Assembly: GCF_900086725.1 (NCBI RefSeq)
Contig: NZ_LT574837.1
Coordinates: forward strand, 435,802 to 499,801
Length of the DNA stretch: 64,000 nt
Reading direction: 5' to 3'
From: Bariatricus massiliensis
GTDB taxonomy: Bacteria > Bacillota > Clostridia > Lachnospirales > Lachnospiraceae
Shown: piece after piece, positions 51,741 to 60,752 of the stretch
Layout: each line of letters starts with the position of its first letter
Numbering within the stretch: the stretch's first letter is position 1
Notes under the pieces: generated by a model
Told to the model about the DNA's origin: nothing
The model's database searches: none
The model's input: the letters and a program-made list of their open reading frames with translations, nothing else
Made by a program: the position numbers and the translations under genes

Positions 51741-53243
51741 CTAGAATTCTTCTTTGTATTCGCTGATTGCCTTTATTAACGCAGCTTCGTTTTCCTCTGT
51801 CAACACTTTCTCCGTCTTGATAGATTCCGGAATCTCCGGATATTTCGTCTTGATAAATTCAAACAATCCCTTTTCAAAACGCAGAATATCTGCCACCGGA
51901 ATATCAAGAATCATCTTCTTGACAGCTGCATAGATAATAATTATCTGGAACTCAACCGGCATCGGCTGATACTGCGGCTGCTTCAGAATCTCCTTGACAC
52001 GCTCGCCCTGTGCAAGACGCTCTGTTGTCTCTGCGTCAAGCTCTGAACCGAACTGCGCGAAAGCAGCAAGCTCACGGTACTGTGCAAGGTCGATACGGAT
52101 TGTACCCGCAATCTTCTTCATCGCCTTAATCTGTGCGGAACCACCAACACGGGATACAGAAAGACCCGCATTGATAGCCGGACGGAAACCGGCGTTGAAC
52201 ATCTCTGTCTCCAGATAAATCTGGCCGTCCGTAATAGAAATTACGTTGGTCGGAATATATGCGGAAACGTCGCCCGCCTGTGTCTCGATAATTGGCAGTG
52301 CGGTCAACGAACCGCCGCCCAGCTTGTCGGACAGACGTGCTGCTCTCTCCAGTAGTCTGGAATGAAGATAGAATACGTCACCAGGATAAGCTTCACGCCC
52401 TGGCGGACGTCTCAGGAGCAGGGAAAGTGTACGGTATGCCGTGGCATGCTTGGACAAATCGTCATAGATTATAAGGACGTCGTCCCCGTTCTCCATCCAT
52501 TCCTCTCCCATCGCACATCCCGCATAAGGAGCGATGTACTGTAACGGCGCCAGCTCACTTGCGGAGGAAGCGACAACAGTCGTGTAATCCATAGCGCCGT
52601 ACTCTTCAAATGTCTTAACAATGGTCGCCACGGTAGATGCCTTCTGTCCGATGGCAACATAGATACATTTCACACCCTGTCCCTTTTGGTTGATAATCGT
52701 ATCCACCGCAATAGCCGTCTTACCGGTCTGTCTGTCACCGATGATAAGCTCACGCTGTCCACGGCCGATCGGAATCATGGAGTCAATCGCCTTGATACCG
52801 GTCTGGAGGGGTGTATCTACTGATTTACGGGAGATAACTCCCGGTGCAACTCTTTCTATCTGACGGTATCTGTCCGTCTGAATCGGGCCCTTGCCGTCAA
52901 TCGGCTGTCCCAGCGCATTTACAACACGTCCCAGCATGCAGTCTCCGACCGGTACCTCTACCACTCGTCCGGTCGTCTTTACTGTATCTCCTTCATTGAT
53001 ATTCTTATGATCTCCCAGAAGTACAGCACCAACGTTGTCTTCCTCTAAGTTCATGACCATTCCATATACTTCTGAAGGGAATTCCAGCAATTCACCCTGC
53101 ATTGCATTTTCAAGGCCGTGGATACGCGCGATTCCGTCTGCTACCTGAATAACTGTTCCTACATCAGACACATTTAGCTCAGACGCATATCTTTGAATCT
53201 GCTCTTTAATAACAGAACTTATCTCTTCTGGTCTTAAATTCAT
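51741..53243 (-). CDS. atpA: ATP synthase alpha subunit
   Basis: A 500-residue non-catalytic F1 subunit. The nucleotide-binding P-loop GDRQTGKTA is present (about residue 170), with the VGRVVNALGQPIDGKGP and PGREAYPGDVFYLHSRLLERAA regions typical of alpha. No changes in key residues were noticed. Confidence 0.97.
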   Translation of the reverse strand: MNLRPEEISSVIKEQIQRYASELNVSDVGTVIQVADGIARIHGLENAMQGELLEFPSEVYGMVMNLEEDNVGAVLLGDHKNINEGDTVKTTGRVVEVPVGDCMLGRVVNALGQPIDGKGPIQTDRYRQIERVAPGVISRKSVDTPLQTGIKAIDSMIPIGRGQRELIIGDRQTGKTAIAVDTIINQKGQGVKCIYVAIGQKASTVATIVKTFEEYGAMDYTTVVASSASELAPLQYIAPYAGCAMGEEWMENGDDVLIIYDDLSKHATAYRTLSLLLRRPPGREAYPGDVFYLHSRLLERAARLSDKLGGGSLTALPIIETQAGDVSAYIPTNVISITDGQIYLETEMFNAGFRPAINAGLSVSRVGGSAQIKAMKKIAGTIRIDLAQYRELAAFAQFGSELDAETTERLAQGERVKEILKQPQYQPMPVEFQIIIIYAAVKKMILDIPVADILRFEKGLFEFIKTKYPEIPESIKTEKVLTEENEAALIKAISEYKEEF

Positions 53244-53274
53244 GGAGCGAATCCACCTTCTTTCTTCAATATTT

Positions 53275-53820
53275 TTAGACCTGAATACTTCTCAGGCTCT
53301 TGGATAATTCGTACAGCTTTGTTCTGATGCTGGAATCCACTACCCTGTCTCCGATGCGGATAACCATACCGCCGATGAGCGCCGCGTCTACCGCATAATT
53401 CATCTCAAAGCTCTCGTAGTGCGTCGTTTCCAGAAGCCTTCTCCGAATCTCTTCTCTTTGACTTTCATTCAGCTCGATTGCCGTAGTGACAAATGCGATG
53501 CCGATTTTCTTTTCTTCCTTTACAAGTCCGATAAAATACTCGAACACGGAAATTATTTCCCCGTAACGCCCTTTTGATATCATCAGCTGCATAAGGGCAA
53601 TGATTTCATCCGAAATCCTTCCCTTAAATGTAGTCTCTATGATGGTCTCCTTCTCCTCACGCATGACCTTAGGATTTACCATAAGATTCTGAAATTCCTG
53701 ATTCGTCTCCAGAATCTCCTTGAGCGCTTTCACTTCCTCGAAAAGCTCATCCATACGTCCGGCTTCACAGGCAGCTTCAAACAAGGCGTCACCGTAAGTT
53801 TTTGAAACTAACTTAGCCAT
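53275..53820 (-). CDS. atpH: ATP synthase delta subunit
   Basis: A 181-residue subunit that fixes the peripheral stalk to the top of F1. It has the N-terminal helical bundle (SKTYGDALFEAACEAGRMDEL) and C-terminal motif DAALIGGMVIRIGDRVVDSSIRTKL. Overlaps atpF by 13 bp, implying coupled translation. Confidence 0.94.
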   Translation of the reverse strand: MAKLVSKTYGDALFEAACEAGRMDELFEEVKALKEILETNQEFQNLMVNPKVMREEKETIIETTFKGRISDEIIALMQLMISKGRYGEIISVFEYFIGLVKEEKKIGIAFVTTAIELNESQREEIRRRLLETTHYESFEMNYAVDAALIGGMVIRIGDRVVDSSIRTKLYELSKSLRSIQV

Positions 53821-54323
53821 GTCTGCTCACCCATTTCTTTTAATGTCTCATCAATCAGACTTTCCTGAATGTTGGTATCAATAGAGGCTGCTACAACTTT
53901 GCCCGCCATCATGGAAGCTATGGCAATCATTTCCTGCTTCATATCGTCGAGGGCGCGCTTTTTCTCCAGCTCGATCTCCGCGCTTGCGCGCTCGGCAATA
54001 CGCGCCGCTTCTTCCTTTGCCTCCGCAATGATCTGCGCTTCGCTTTTCTTCGCTTTCTTGCGGGCTTCACTTAAGATAGCTTCTGCTTCTTTATCTATTT
54101 CTTTTAATTTCTGCTCGTATTCTTCTTTGTATACGGTGGCCTCTTCTTTTTCCTTCTTCGCCGTCTCCTGATCGTCAGCGACACGCTGTCTTCTCTTTTC
54201 AAGCACTTTTCTTACCGGCTCGAACAACAGATAGGACAACAATGTGAACATGACGAACATGCTGACTGCCATTACAACAGCATCGAAAAGAAGCTGCGCA
54301 TCCAAATTAAATAAACGCTCCAA
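53808..54323 (-). CDS. atpF: ATP synthase b subunit
   Basis: A 171-residue peripheral stalk subunit with one N-terminal membrane helix (about 10-32) and a long charged helix rich in Glu, Lys and Ala that forms the b-b dimer. The start is a TTG at 54323 with GGAGG 7 nt upstream. Sits between atpE and atpH as usual. Confidence 0.93.
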   Translation of the reverse strand: MERLFNLDAQLLFDAVVMAVSMFVMFTLLSYLLFEPVRKVLEKRRQRVADDQETAKKEKEEATVYKEEYEQKLKEIDKEAEAILSEARKKAKKSEAQIIAEAKEEAARIAERASAEIELEKKRALDDMKQEMIAIASMMAGKVVAASIDTNIQESLIDETLKEMGEQTWLS

Positions 54324-54368
54324 GGCTTAGCCTCCTTTCTCTTATTTTATTAAGGCAAGTCCTGACTT

Positions 54369-54635
54369 CTACAGCTTTCCGAGAAGCGGGTTTGCGAATA
54401 AGAGAATCAGAGCGATAACCAAACTGTAGAGACCTGTTGTCTCGGCTACGGCCTGACCTAAAAGCATGGTAGATGTAACATCAGATTTAGCTCCCGGGTT
54501 TCTTCCTACTGCAGATGCGCCGTGGCCTGCCGCGATACCCTGACCAATACCAGGACCAATACCTGCGATCATCGCAAGTCCTGCTCCGATTGCTGAACAC
54601 GCTAAAATCAATGCTTCATTTGTGATATTTCCCAT
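54369..54635 (-). CDS. atpE: ATP synthase c subunit, sodium-binding type
   Basis: An 88-residue hairpin of two membrane helices forming the c-ring. The residues that bind sodium in the Ilyobacter tartaricus ring are present at identical positions: Gln32, Val63, Glu65, Thr66 (Ser there), Thr67 and Tyr70, in GPGIGQG and AVAETTGLYS. This predicts a sodium-coupled enzyme. The ATG at 54635 was chosen because a TTG at 54641 is only 3 nt from the GGAGG site, and the numbering then matches the family. Confidence 0.95.
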   Translation of the reverse strand: MGNITNEALILACSAIGAGLAMIAGIGPGIGQGIAAGHGASAVGRNPGAKSDVTSTMLLGQAVAETTGLYSLVIALILLFANPLLGKL

Positions 54636-54677
54636 AATCAAAATCCTCCTGTTTTACACTTTTTATTAAATTAAATT

Positions 54678-55409
54678 TTATGCCTTCTTCAAAGGCTTTT
54701 CTGGTATTTTATTATTGATAAATACCATCGTTAACATACAGAACACATACGCCTGAATACAACCTGAGAACAGGTCGAAGTATATGTGCAGTACGCCCGG
54801 CCAGGCTATTGCTACTTTGTACAAAAGACCATAGAGCAATCCCATAATAACCGTACCGGACAAAACATTACCAAACAAACGCAGTGACAGTGAGAACGGC
54901 ACCGCAATCTCTCCAATCAGGTTAATCGGAAACAAGAATGGCAACGGTTTGAACAGTTCTGTAAATGCTCCCAACTTATTGTAGCGTATGTTGTTGAACT
55001 GGATCAGCGTAAATGTGATAAGTCCAAGCGGCAGTGTCACGCCATAGTCGGCAGTCGGCGGCCTAAGCCCCAAAAGGCCCGACAGGTTCGCTACAATGAG
55101 GAACAAGAACAAGGACCCGATGTAATTCTGAAAACGTGTCGCGTTGCCCTGCATGCTTCCATATACCATATTGTCAAGCATCTCGACCATATACTCCGCA
55201 GCGTTTTGCAGTCCTCCGGGTTTCCCCTCTGTGTCTCTAAGCTTAGAACGGACAACCAGCGCAAATATCAGCAGTAGTGCACACACTATCAAAATACTGA
55301 CATGGGTGGTGGTTAGCCATAGTTCTTGTCCAAACAGATGGAACTTAACGAGACCGTGGATTTGAAAATCCGGTTCTTTCGCCGCCAGTATCCCTAAGCT
55401 GTTTCCCAC
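54678..55409 (-). CDS. atpB: ATP synthase a subunit
   Basis: A 243-residue membrane stator subunit with about five or six helices. The essential Arg lies in SLSLRLFGNVLSG. It provides the ion half-channels that work with the c-ring. The start is GTG with GGAGG 8 nt upstream. First of the canonical Fo genes, after two small assembly genes. Confidence 0.95.
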   Translation of the reverse strand: MGNSLGILAAKEPDFQIHGLVKFHLFGQELWLTTTHVSILIVCALLLIFALVVRSKLRDTEGKPGGLQNAAEYMVEMLDNMVYGSMQGNATRFQNYIGSLFLFLIVANLSGLLGLRPPTADYGVTLPLGLITFTLIQFNNIRYNKLGAFTELFKPLPFLFPINLIGEIAVPFSLSLRLFGNVLSGTVIMGLLYGLLYKVAIAWPGVLHIYFDLFSGCIQAYVFCMLTMVFINNKIPEKPLKKA

Positions 55410-55426
55410 ACTCTTTACCTCCTTTT

Positions 55427-55819
55427 CTAAGATTTTTTAAACTTCAGAAAAAGTTTATGCATAGCCGGCTGTAAATAAGCCGAAATCTTTAGCCCCATCA
55501 CACCGAAGAATAACGTCAGCACATTGGCGATATGCAGTCCGGCCGCCGCCACAAACACCACTACTACCGTGATGTATCTGACTGCGTAGCTTTTTTGCAT
55601 GTACTTCTGCGCTCCCGCTTCTCCGCGGTCCAAAGCCTCATCTAAAGAATTTTTCATATGGACCGCCATCCCGACTCCGGCAGCCACTCCGAGCCACAGC
55701 CCGGCTGCCATCCTTATGCGGTCCCCCGGTATTAACAGGCAGACAACCTGCAGAATGATTCCATAAAGAACCATAACTGCTATCATTTCCCTTAAAACCG
55801 TATTATCTGTCTTTCCCAT
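55427..55819 (-). CDS. atpI: ATP synthase subunit I (AtpI-like)
   Basis: A 130-residue protein with four hydrophobic helices, at the place where AtpI normally lies, just before atpB. AtpI assists c-ring assembly and may take part in magnesium or sodium handling. Sequence conservation in this family is low, so the call rests on size, helices and position. Confidence 0.8.
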   Translation of the reverse strand: MGKTDNTVLREMIAVMVLYGIILQVVCLLIPGDRIRMAAGLWLGVAAGVGMAVHMKNSLDEALDRGEAGAQKYMQKSYAVRYITVVVVFVAAAGLHIANVLTLFFGVMGLKISAYLQPAMHKLFLKFKKS

Positions 55820-55850
55820 TGTTTCTATCCTTCCTTACAATCAAAAGCTC

Positions 55851-56084
55851 CTACTTTTCTTTTTTCTTGTCTTCAGGGTCCTCATTGGCATGCCGTACCA
55901 AATAATAAGCATTGCGCATCCCCGCCAGCACGCCGATGATCACTAATGGGACAAACACCGGAAATGAAACCTTTTTTTCCAGCCATGAACCAAAAAAAGT
56001 GCATAATAAAACAGGAACCAGTATACTGATGCCCAGCTGCGAAATCAATGCAAAAGTGCGAAATACACTTCCCTTATACTTCAT
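55851..56084 (-). CDS. atpZ: AtpZ/AtpI-type small membrane protein
   Basis: A 77-residue protein with two membrane helices (LISQLGISILVPVLLCTFFGSWL and VFVPLVIIGVLAGMRNAYYLV) and a charged tail. This matches the AtpZ (F0F1 ATPase-associated, AtpI-family) proteins at the head of atp operons. In other bacteria AtpZ and AtpI together have been linked to magnesium or calcium uptake for the synthase. Confidence 0.82.
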   Translation of the reverse strand: MKYKGSVFRTFALISQLGISILVPVLLCTFFGSWLEKKVSFPVFVPLVIIGVLAGMRNAYYLVRHANEDPEDKKKEK

Positions 56085-56124
56085 ATGCTAATTCCTCGTT
56101 TCTTGAACTTTTTCTAAAATATAT

Positions 56125-56153
56125 TATATAGGTTTTTAGTCATCGTGTCCACA
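56125..56153 (-). promoter_or_regulatory. atp operon promoter
   Basis: TGGACA (56153-56148) and TATAAT (56130-56125) on the minus strand have a 17-bp spacer, about 40 bp before atpZ. Confidence 0.82.
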
Positions 56154-56243
56154 GTATTTATATATGATTGTATCTATTTTTATACAATTTTCTATAAATG
56201 TATGTATAGATTCCCTTCAAAAGTGTATAAACAAGGGATATAT

Positions 56244-57584
56244 TTACCTTGTTTCACCCACTTTTTGCAGATAGGCATACAGTCTAAATATATTTGCCTC
56301 ATTCTCGATTTTCAGGCAGCCGTTGTATTTCTCCACAATATCCTTCACAGAGCAAAGCCCAATCCCCCCGCCATCTTTGCGGGATTTGATACCTTTCCCA
56401 CCGCTGTGGACAATTCCATCGAAGCTGTTCTCACACAAAAGTATTATCCTATTTTTTTCATTCAAGACCCGTAGATTAATAAAGGGCTCCCTGTCCGTAA
56501 CCCGCTCGCACGCTTCCATCGCATTCTCCAGCAGATTTCCGAACAAAACCGTAAGTTCTGACACGGAAACATAACAATCGCCAAACACAGCCGTCCCTAA
56601 GGACATCTTGATTTTCTTGTCCTTTGCCTGCCTCTGGTAATATTGGAACAACATATTGAGGGAAGGTATGTCGCATACTGCCGCCTGCTCCTCAATCAAA
56701 TACTTCTCCTTATAATCCGAAAGATACTTGTCCAGCCCTTCCAAGTCCTTGTGCTCCACCAATCCCATAATCGTAATAATATGCTGCCTCCAGTCATGTC
56801 TTCCCTTCGCGTCGGCGGCCGCCTTCTCTTGAAGACTGTTATACTGCGCCTCCCACAACTCTAGACGTCCCTCTGCTTCCAGAAGCTTCTCCCGCTCCTC
56901 TGCCGCGTCAAAATTGTCATTAATTGATTTAATCGCGGCATAATAAGTGATAAGCGCAAACACATTCAGAAGCAGCAGCGGCACAAACATGTCCTTTCTG
57001 ATTCCTGCATCGTTTTTTAATACAGTATTGTAAATAACCTCAATTATGACATAGAACAGAAGGGGAAGCCAGTAAAGATATTTTGTCTGTGCCAAGACAA
57101 TGTCCTTATCCACGATTCTTTTGTAGTATTTACCCAGAGTAAAGTACACCAGCCAAAAATTCACGCTTCCATAAACAGCCGTCCAAAATAGGAAATCCCC
57201 ATTTTCATATGCAAAAAGCACTGGAAGAACATGAAAGTCCAGCGTAGCCTGCGCCAAAAGAAGGGCGCTGATTTGTACATTCAACAATAGAAAGAGCACA
57301 AACAAAAGAAAAATGATTTTTTTATCTGTAACGGATTTGTAGAAAAGAAATGTCAGTGGAAACAGCAGCAGCATCCCTATGATTCTCATATTCTGCCATG
57401 GAGACAATTCTGTAAGAAAAAGACATACAGCACTGATAAGAGCCGCCATATAAACAGCCGCTCTCACCCAAAAGCCCCTCCTGCCCACCTTTAAATGCTC
57501 TTCCAGCACCCGGTATGCAAAAATAGCGCTGTACCCGATAAAGATGATAAGTTGAAAAATATGCCATAAAATATTAATATTCAT
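56244..57584 (-). CDS. GHKL-domain sensor histidine kinase (AgrC-like), orphan
   Basis: A 446-residue membrane kinase. The N-terminal half has about six or seven hydrophobic helices, then a coiled coil (residues about 225-255), the phospho-acceptor region GRHDWRQHI, and a GHKL ATPase domain with the N box FGNLLENAMEAC and G box KDGGGIGLCSVKDIVEKYNG. This is the class that senses peptides or cell-envelope signals with LytTR-type regulators. No response regulator is adjacent. It is 8 bp after the M15 peptidase gene and probably co-transcribed with it. Confidence 0.9.
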   Translation of the reverse strand: MNINILWHIFQLIIFIGYSAIFAYRVLEEHLKVGRRGFWVRAAVYMAALISAVCLFLTELSPWQNMRIIGMLLLFPLTFLFYKSVTDKKIIFLLFVLFLLLNVQISALLLAQATLDFHVLPVLFAYENGDFLFWTAVYGSVNFWLVYFTLGKYYKRIVDKDIVLAQTKYLYWLPLLFYVIIEVIYNTVLKNDAGIRKDMFVPLLLLNVFALITYYAAIKSINDNFDAAEEREKLLEAEGRLELWEAQYNSLQEKAAADAKGRHDWRQHIITIMGLVEHKDLEGLDKYLSDYKEKYLIEEQAAVCDIPSLNMLFQYYQRQAKDKKIKMSLGTAVFGDCYVSVSELTVLFGNLLENAMEACERVTDREPFINLRVLNEKNRIILLCENSFDGIVHSGGKGIKSRKDGGGIGLCSVKDIVEKYNGCLKIENEANIFRLYAYLQKVGETR

Positions 57585-57592
57585 ATGTGGTT

Positions 57593-58423
57593 TTACTCTC
57601 TTTTTTCAAAATGCTGATAGTCCTTGGGGTTCGACCAATCCCCTCCCCAGTTAAACCCATGCTCCTTAAATATCCGGCAGCAGACATCGTCTTCCGTGAT
57701 GACATGCCGTACCCCCTGCCGCCACTCCACGAACTCCGCCGAATACGCCGGATAACCGCAAGGAATTCCGTCTGCATACGCTACGCAGGGATTCTGCAGT
57801 GGATTGATATCTACGGCGCAGCCATAAGCGTGCCTTGACAACTTCTCCTTCCCCGCAATCACGCGGTAGCAGAAAGCGGAGGAATTGTTAGCCTGTATGG
57901 AAGCTTCGTCCGAAGAGTTCCCGTCCCCCGTCCAGTAATCATCGATCAGACGCATCGACTGTATTTCATATTCCGCGAGAAACAATTCTTGAAATATGGT
58001 GCACAGTTCTTCCGCCAGTCCGGCACTTACAATCAGCTCGCCCACCTGTATTTCATGTTCAAAATTATAATGCAGCACTTTTAAGTAACGAAGGTTCGAA
58101 AGTTCTGTCTCCCCGCCCTCTTGGTAGGATTTCCCTCTGATTCGCTGAAATACTGCCTCTGTAATTTCACGGGAAATAAAACAGCGCTCCAGCCCTTCAC
58201 GGTCAATCGCACTTTTCGCAATGACAGTGCCAGCCTTTTCATCTATTATATGCGGCGTCTGCGCCTTCACTTCCCCCAAAACCTCTCTGTTCGTATGTGC
58301 CTGCTTCACAGTCTCCCCTCCATCATTCATCCTGTCCCCTATGATTTCCAAGTTCCTTGCCGCCACATTTACCACAGCGGCCAGACAGCACACGAGCAGT
58401 ATATTTACTGTCTTTTCTCTCAC
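57593..58423 (-). CDS. M15 family metallopeptidase (VanY/D-Ala-D-Ala carboxypeptidase-like)
   Basis: A 276-residue exported protein with an N-terminal hydrophobic segment (about 6-22). The C-terminal domain shows the M15 zinc site SRHAYGCAVDINP and the later GFNWGGDWSNPKDYQHFEKRE, which supply the two His, the Asp and the base. It should trim peptidoglycan stem peptides or similar peptides outside the cell. The start is GTG with GGAGG upstream. Pairing with a sensor kinase suggests a cell-wall sensing unit. Confidence 0.88.
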   Translation of the reverse strand: MREKTVNILLVCCLAAVVNVAARNLEIIGDRMNDGGETVKQAHTNREVLGEVKAQTPHIIDEKAGTVIAKSAIDREGLERCFISREITEAVFQRIRGKSYQEGGETELSNLRYLKVLHYNFEHEIQVGELIVSAGLAEELCTIFQELFLAEYEIQSMRLIDDYWTGDGNSSDEASIQANNSSAFCYRVIAGKEKLSRHAYGCAVDINPLQNPCVAYADGIPCGYPAYSAEFVEWRQGVRHVITEDDVCCRIFKEHGFNWGGDWSNPKDYQHFEKRE

Positions 58424-58504
58424 ACAGCCCCTCCGACGCTCCTCTCCTTATATGTTATTCTACACTCCCCCCGCACATAACAAAAAAGGATTGACGAAAC
58501 GGTT

Positions 58505-58999
58505 TTATTCCCATTCCAGACGATGGAGATGTCCCTCCTCATTCATGCCTGCGAACCCGTTCTGGCGCAGCGCCTCATACAGCACAATCGCCACAGAATT
58601 GCCCAGATTCAGCGAGCGTATGTCCCCCACCATCGGGATGCGCACCGTGTCCTCTTTATGGTGGCAGAGTATTTCCTCCGGAATACCTGCACTCTCCTTG
58701 CCGAACATGATATAACAGTCCGGCTCATATTGAGCTTCTGTATATAAATTCGGAGATTTTGTCGTCGCCATATAGATTTTCGCCCCGGGGTTCTTGTCCA
58801 TAAAATCCTGATAATCGATGTACGTGGTGACGTCTAAATCCTCCCAATAGTCCATTCCGGCCCGTTTCAGCGCCTTCTCGTTCAGGCGGAAACCAAGGGG
58901 CTCTATCAAATGGAGCCGCGTATTGGTGGCCACGCATGTTCTCCCGATATTTCCTGTATTAGCCGGGATCTCCGGCTCAAAAAGTACAATATTCAACAT
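58505..58999 (-). CDS. trmL: tRNA (cytidine/uridine(34)-2'-O)-methyltransferase
   Basis: A 164-residue SPOUT methyltransferase. It begins NIVLFEPEIPANTGNIGRTC, has FGKESAGIPEEIL in the middle and the knot motif NLGNSVAIVLYEALRQ at the end, matching TrmL in length and pattern. It methylates the wobble ribose of leucine tRNAs. It stands after a terminator and probably has its own weak promoter. Confidence 0.93.
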   Translation of the reverse strand: MLNIVLFEPEIPANTGNIGRTCVATNTRLHLIEPLGFRLNEKALKRAGMDYWEDLDVTTYIDYQDFMDKNPGAKIYMATTKSPNLYTEAQYEPDCYIMFGKESAGIPEEILCHHKEDTVRIPMVGDIRSLNLGNSVAIVLYEALRQNGFAGMNEEGHLHRLEWE

Positions 59000-59013
59000 T
59001 TGAAATTCCTCCC

Positions 59014-59043
59014 TAAAATACCTGCCGGCTTCCCGGCAGGTAT
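59014..59043 (-). terminator. Terminator after aminotransferase gene
   Basis: A perfect 11-bp stem (ATACCTGCCGG/CCGGCAGGTAT, 4-nt loop) is followed by TTTT on the minus strand, 9 bp after the aminotransferase stop codon. It separates that operon from trmL. Confidence 0.85.
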
Positions 59044-59051
59044 CTTGACTT

Positions 59052-60221
59052 CTATTTTTGTTCTGCTCTCAAACGGTCTATAAAGTGTCCAAGCCGTCCA
59101 ATCGCTTCTTTTAAATCCTCCAAAGAATAAGCATAGGAAATACGGAGAAAACCTTCCCCGCACTCCCCAAATGCCGTGCCGGGAACAACCGCAACCTTCT
59201 CTTCTGCCAGAAATCTCGTCGCAAATTCTTCGGAGGTCATACCAAACTCCTTAATACATGGGAATATATAAAAAGCGCCATAAGGCTCAAAGCACTCCAG
59301 CTGCATCCGTTTCAGCTCATGCATCAGGAATCTTCTCCTCTGATTATAAGCCTCCCTCATCTTCTGCACCTCGTCGTCGCAGTTGCGCAGCCCTTCGATA
59401 GCCGCGTACTGGCTGTTGGTAGGCGCACACATGATCGCGTACTGATGAACCTTTGTCATCTGCTCAATAATCGCTCTCGGCCCACACGCATATCCAAGCC
59501 TCCAGCCAGTCATGGCGAACCCTTTTGAAAATCCATTGATCAAAATCGTGCGCTCCTGCATCCCGGGGAAACTTGCGATGGACACATGGTCCCCCATGTA
59601 GCTAAGCTCCGAATAAATCTCATCGGACACCACAAAAATATCATGTTTGAGTACCACGTCTACGATTGGCTTTAAATCCTCTGCTGTCATGATCGCCCCG
59701 GTAGGATTGTTGGGGAACGGCATCACAAGAATCTTTGTCTTCGGTGTGATAGCGGCCTCCAGTTCCTCCGCCGTCAGTTTGAACTCATTCTCATGCTTCA
59801 GCGGAATGACCACCGGCACCCCGTCCGCCAGAATCGCGCAGGGTAAGTAGGATACATAACTCGGCTGGGGGATGAGCACCTCGTCCCCTGGGTCCAGCAT
59901 GGCACGGAAAGCCAAGTCGATTGCCTCGCTGCCTCCCACCGTCACCAGCACATCCTGCTGGTCATACGAAACATTTACTTTTCTCTTTATATATTTTGTT
60001 ATCTCAATCTTCAATTCTTTCAATCCTGCATTGGATGTGTAGAATGTCCGGCCTCTTTCTAAGGAGTAGATTCCCTCCTCCCGGATTCTCCAGGGAGTGT
60101 CAAAATCCGGCTCCCCTACGCCCAGTGATATGGCGTCTGTCATCTCGTTGACAATATCAAAAAACTTACGGATACCGGATGGCTCCAATGCTACTACTTT
60201 TTCAGATAATGGATTTCTCAT
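59052..60221 (-). CDS. Class I/II PLP-dependent aminotransferase
   Basis: A 389-residue aminotransferase of the aspartate/aromatic type (AspC/PatA group). Features: GVGEPDFDTP near residue 35, FPNNPTGAI, the PLP lysine in NGFSKGFAMTGWRLGYACG and the C-terminal RISYAYS Arg that binds the substrate carboxylate. It overlaps the lrp gene at a TAATG junction, so the Lrp-like protein probably responds to an amino acid handled by this enzyme. Exact amino acid unknown. Confidence 0.92.
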   Translation of the reverse strand: MRNPLSEKVVALEPSGIRKFFDIVNEMTDAISLGVGEPDFDTPWRIREEGIYSLERGRTFYTSNAGLKELKIEITKYIKRKVNVSYDQQDVLVTVGGSEAIDLAFRAMLDPGDEVLIPQPSYVSYLPCAILADGVPVVIPLKHENEFKLTAEELEAAITPKTKILVMPFPNNPTGAIMTAEDLKPIVDVVLKHDIFVVSDEIYSELSYMGDHVSIASFPGMQERTILINGFSKGFAMTGWRLGYACGPRAIIEQMTKVHQYAIMCAPTNSQYAAIEGLRNCDDEVQKMREAYNQRRRFLMHELKRMQLECFEPYGAFYIFPCIKEFGMTSEEFATRFLAEEKVAVVPGTAFGECGEGFLRISYAYSLEDLKEAIGRLGHFIDRLRAEQK

Positions 60222-60736
60222 TAGGGCGTCACCAGCATCCTTTCCGACTTCTTCTGCGGAACCATGATTGTTCCGTGGTCTTTATATTTTTTCAGTATAA
60301 AATGAGTGGCCGTGGACATGATAGCCTCCACAGGCGCCAGCTTTTCTGACACGAATTGAGAGACTCCTTTCAATGTCCAGCCCTCCAGAATCACCATCAG
60401 GTCATATCCGCCGGAAATCAGGTACACGGCCGTCACTTCCGGGAAATTGTAAATCCGCTCCGCAATGCGGTCGAACCCTTGATCCCGCTGCGGGGTCACA
60501 CGCACTTCGATAAGCGCCGTTATCATCTCGGAGCCGGCTCTGTCCCAGTCGATCAATGTATGATAACCGCAGATGATCTTTTCCTTTTCCATCTCTGCGA
60601 TCTCATTGGCGACCATCACCTCGTCCGTGCCCAGCATGATAGCGAGTTCCTGCAAATCTGCTTTGCTGTTGCGCTCAATATAATTTAAAATAGTCCTTCT
60701 CATTTCCTTGTTCATTTCTGATTTTGTTTCCATCAT
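60221..60736 (-). CDS. Lrp/AsnC family transcriptional regulator
   Basis: A 171-residue regulator with an N-terminal helix-turn-helix (ILNYIERNSKADLQELAIMLGTDEVMVANEIAEMEKEKII) and a C-terminal RAM/ACT-like ligand domain (AVYLISGGYDLMVILEG). Slightly long tail compared with Lrp. Translationally coupled to the aminotransferase gene, which it probably regulates. Confidence 0.92.
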   Translation of the reverse strand: MMETKSEMNKEMRRTILNYIERNSKADLQELAIMLGTDEVMVANEIAEMEKEKIICGYHTLIDWDRAGSEMITALIEVRVTPQRDQGFDRIAERIYNFPEVTAVYLISGGYDLMVILEGWTLKGVSQFVSEKLAPVEAIMSTATHFILKKYKDHGTIMVPQKKSERMLVTP

Positions 60737-60752
60737 TACATACCTCCGAATA

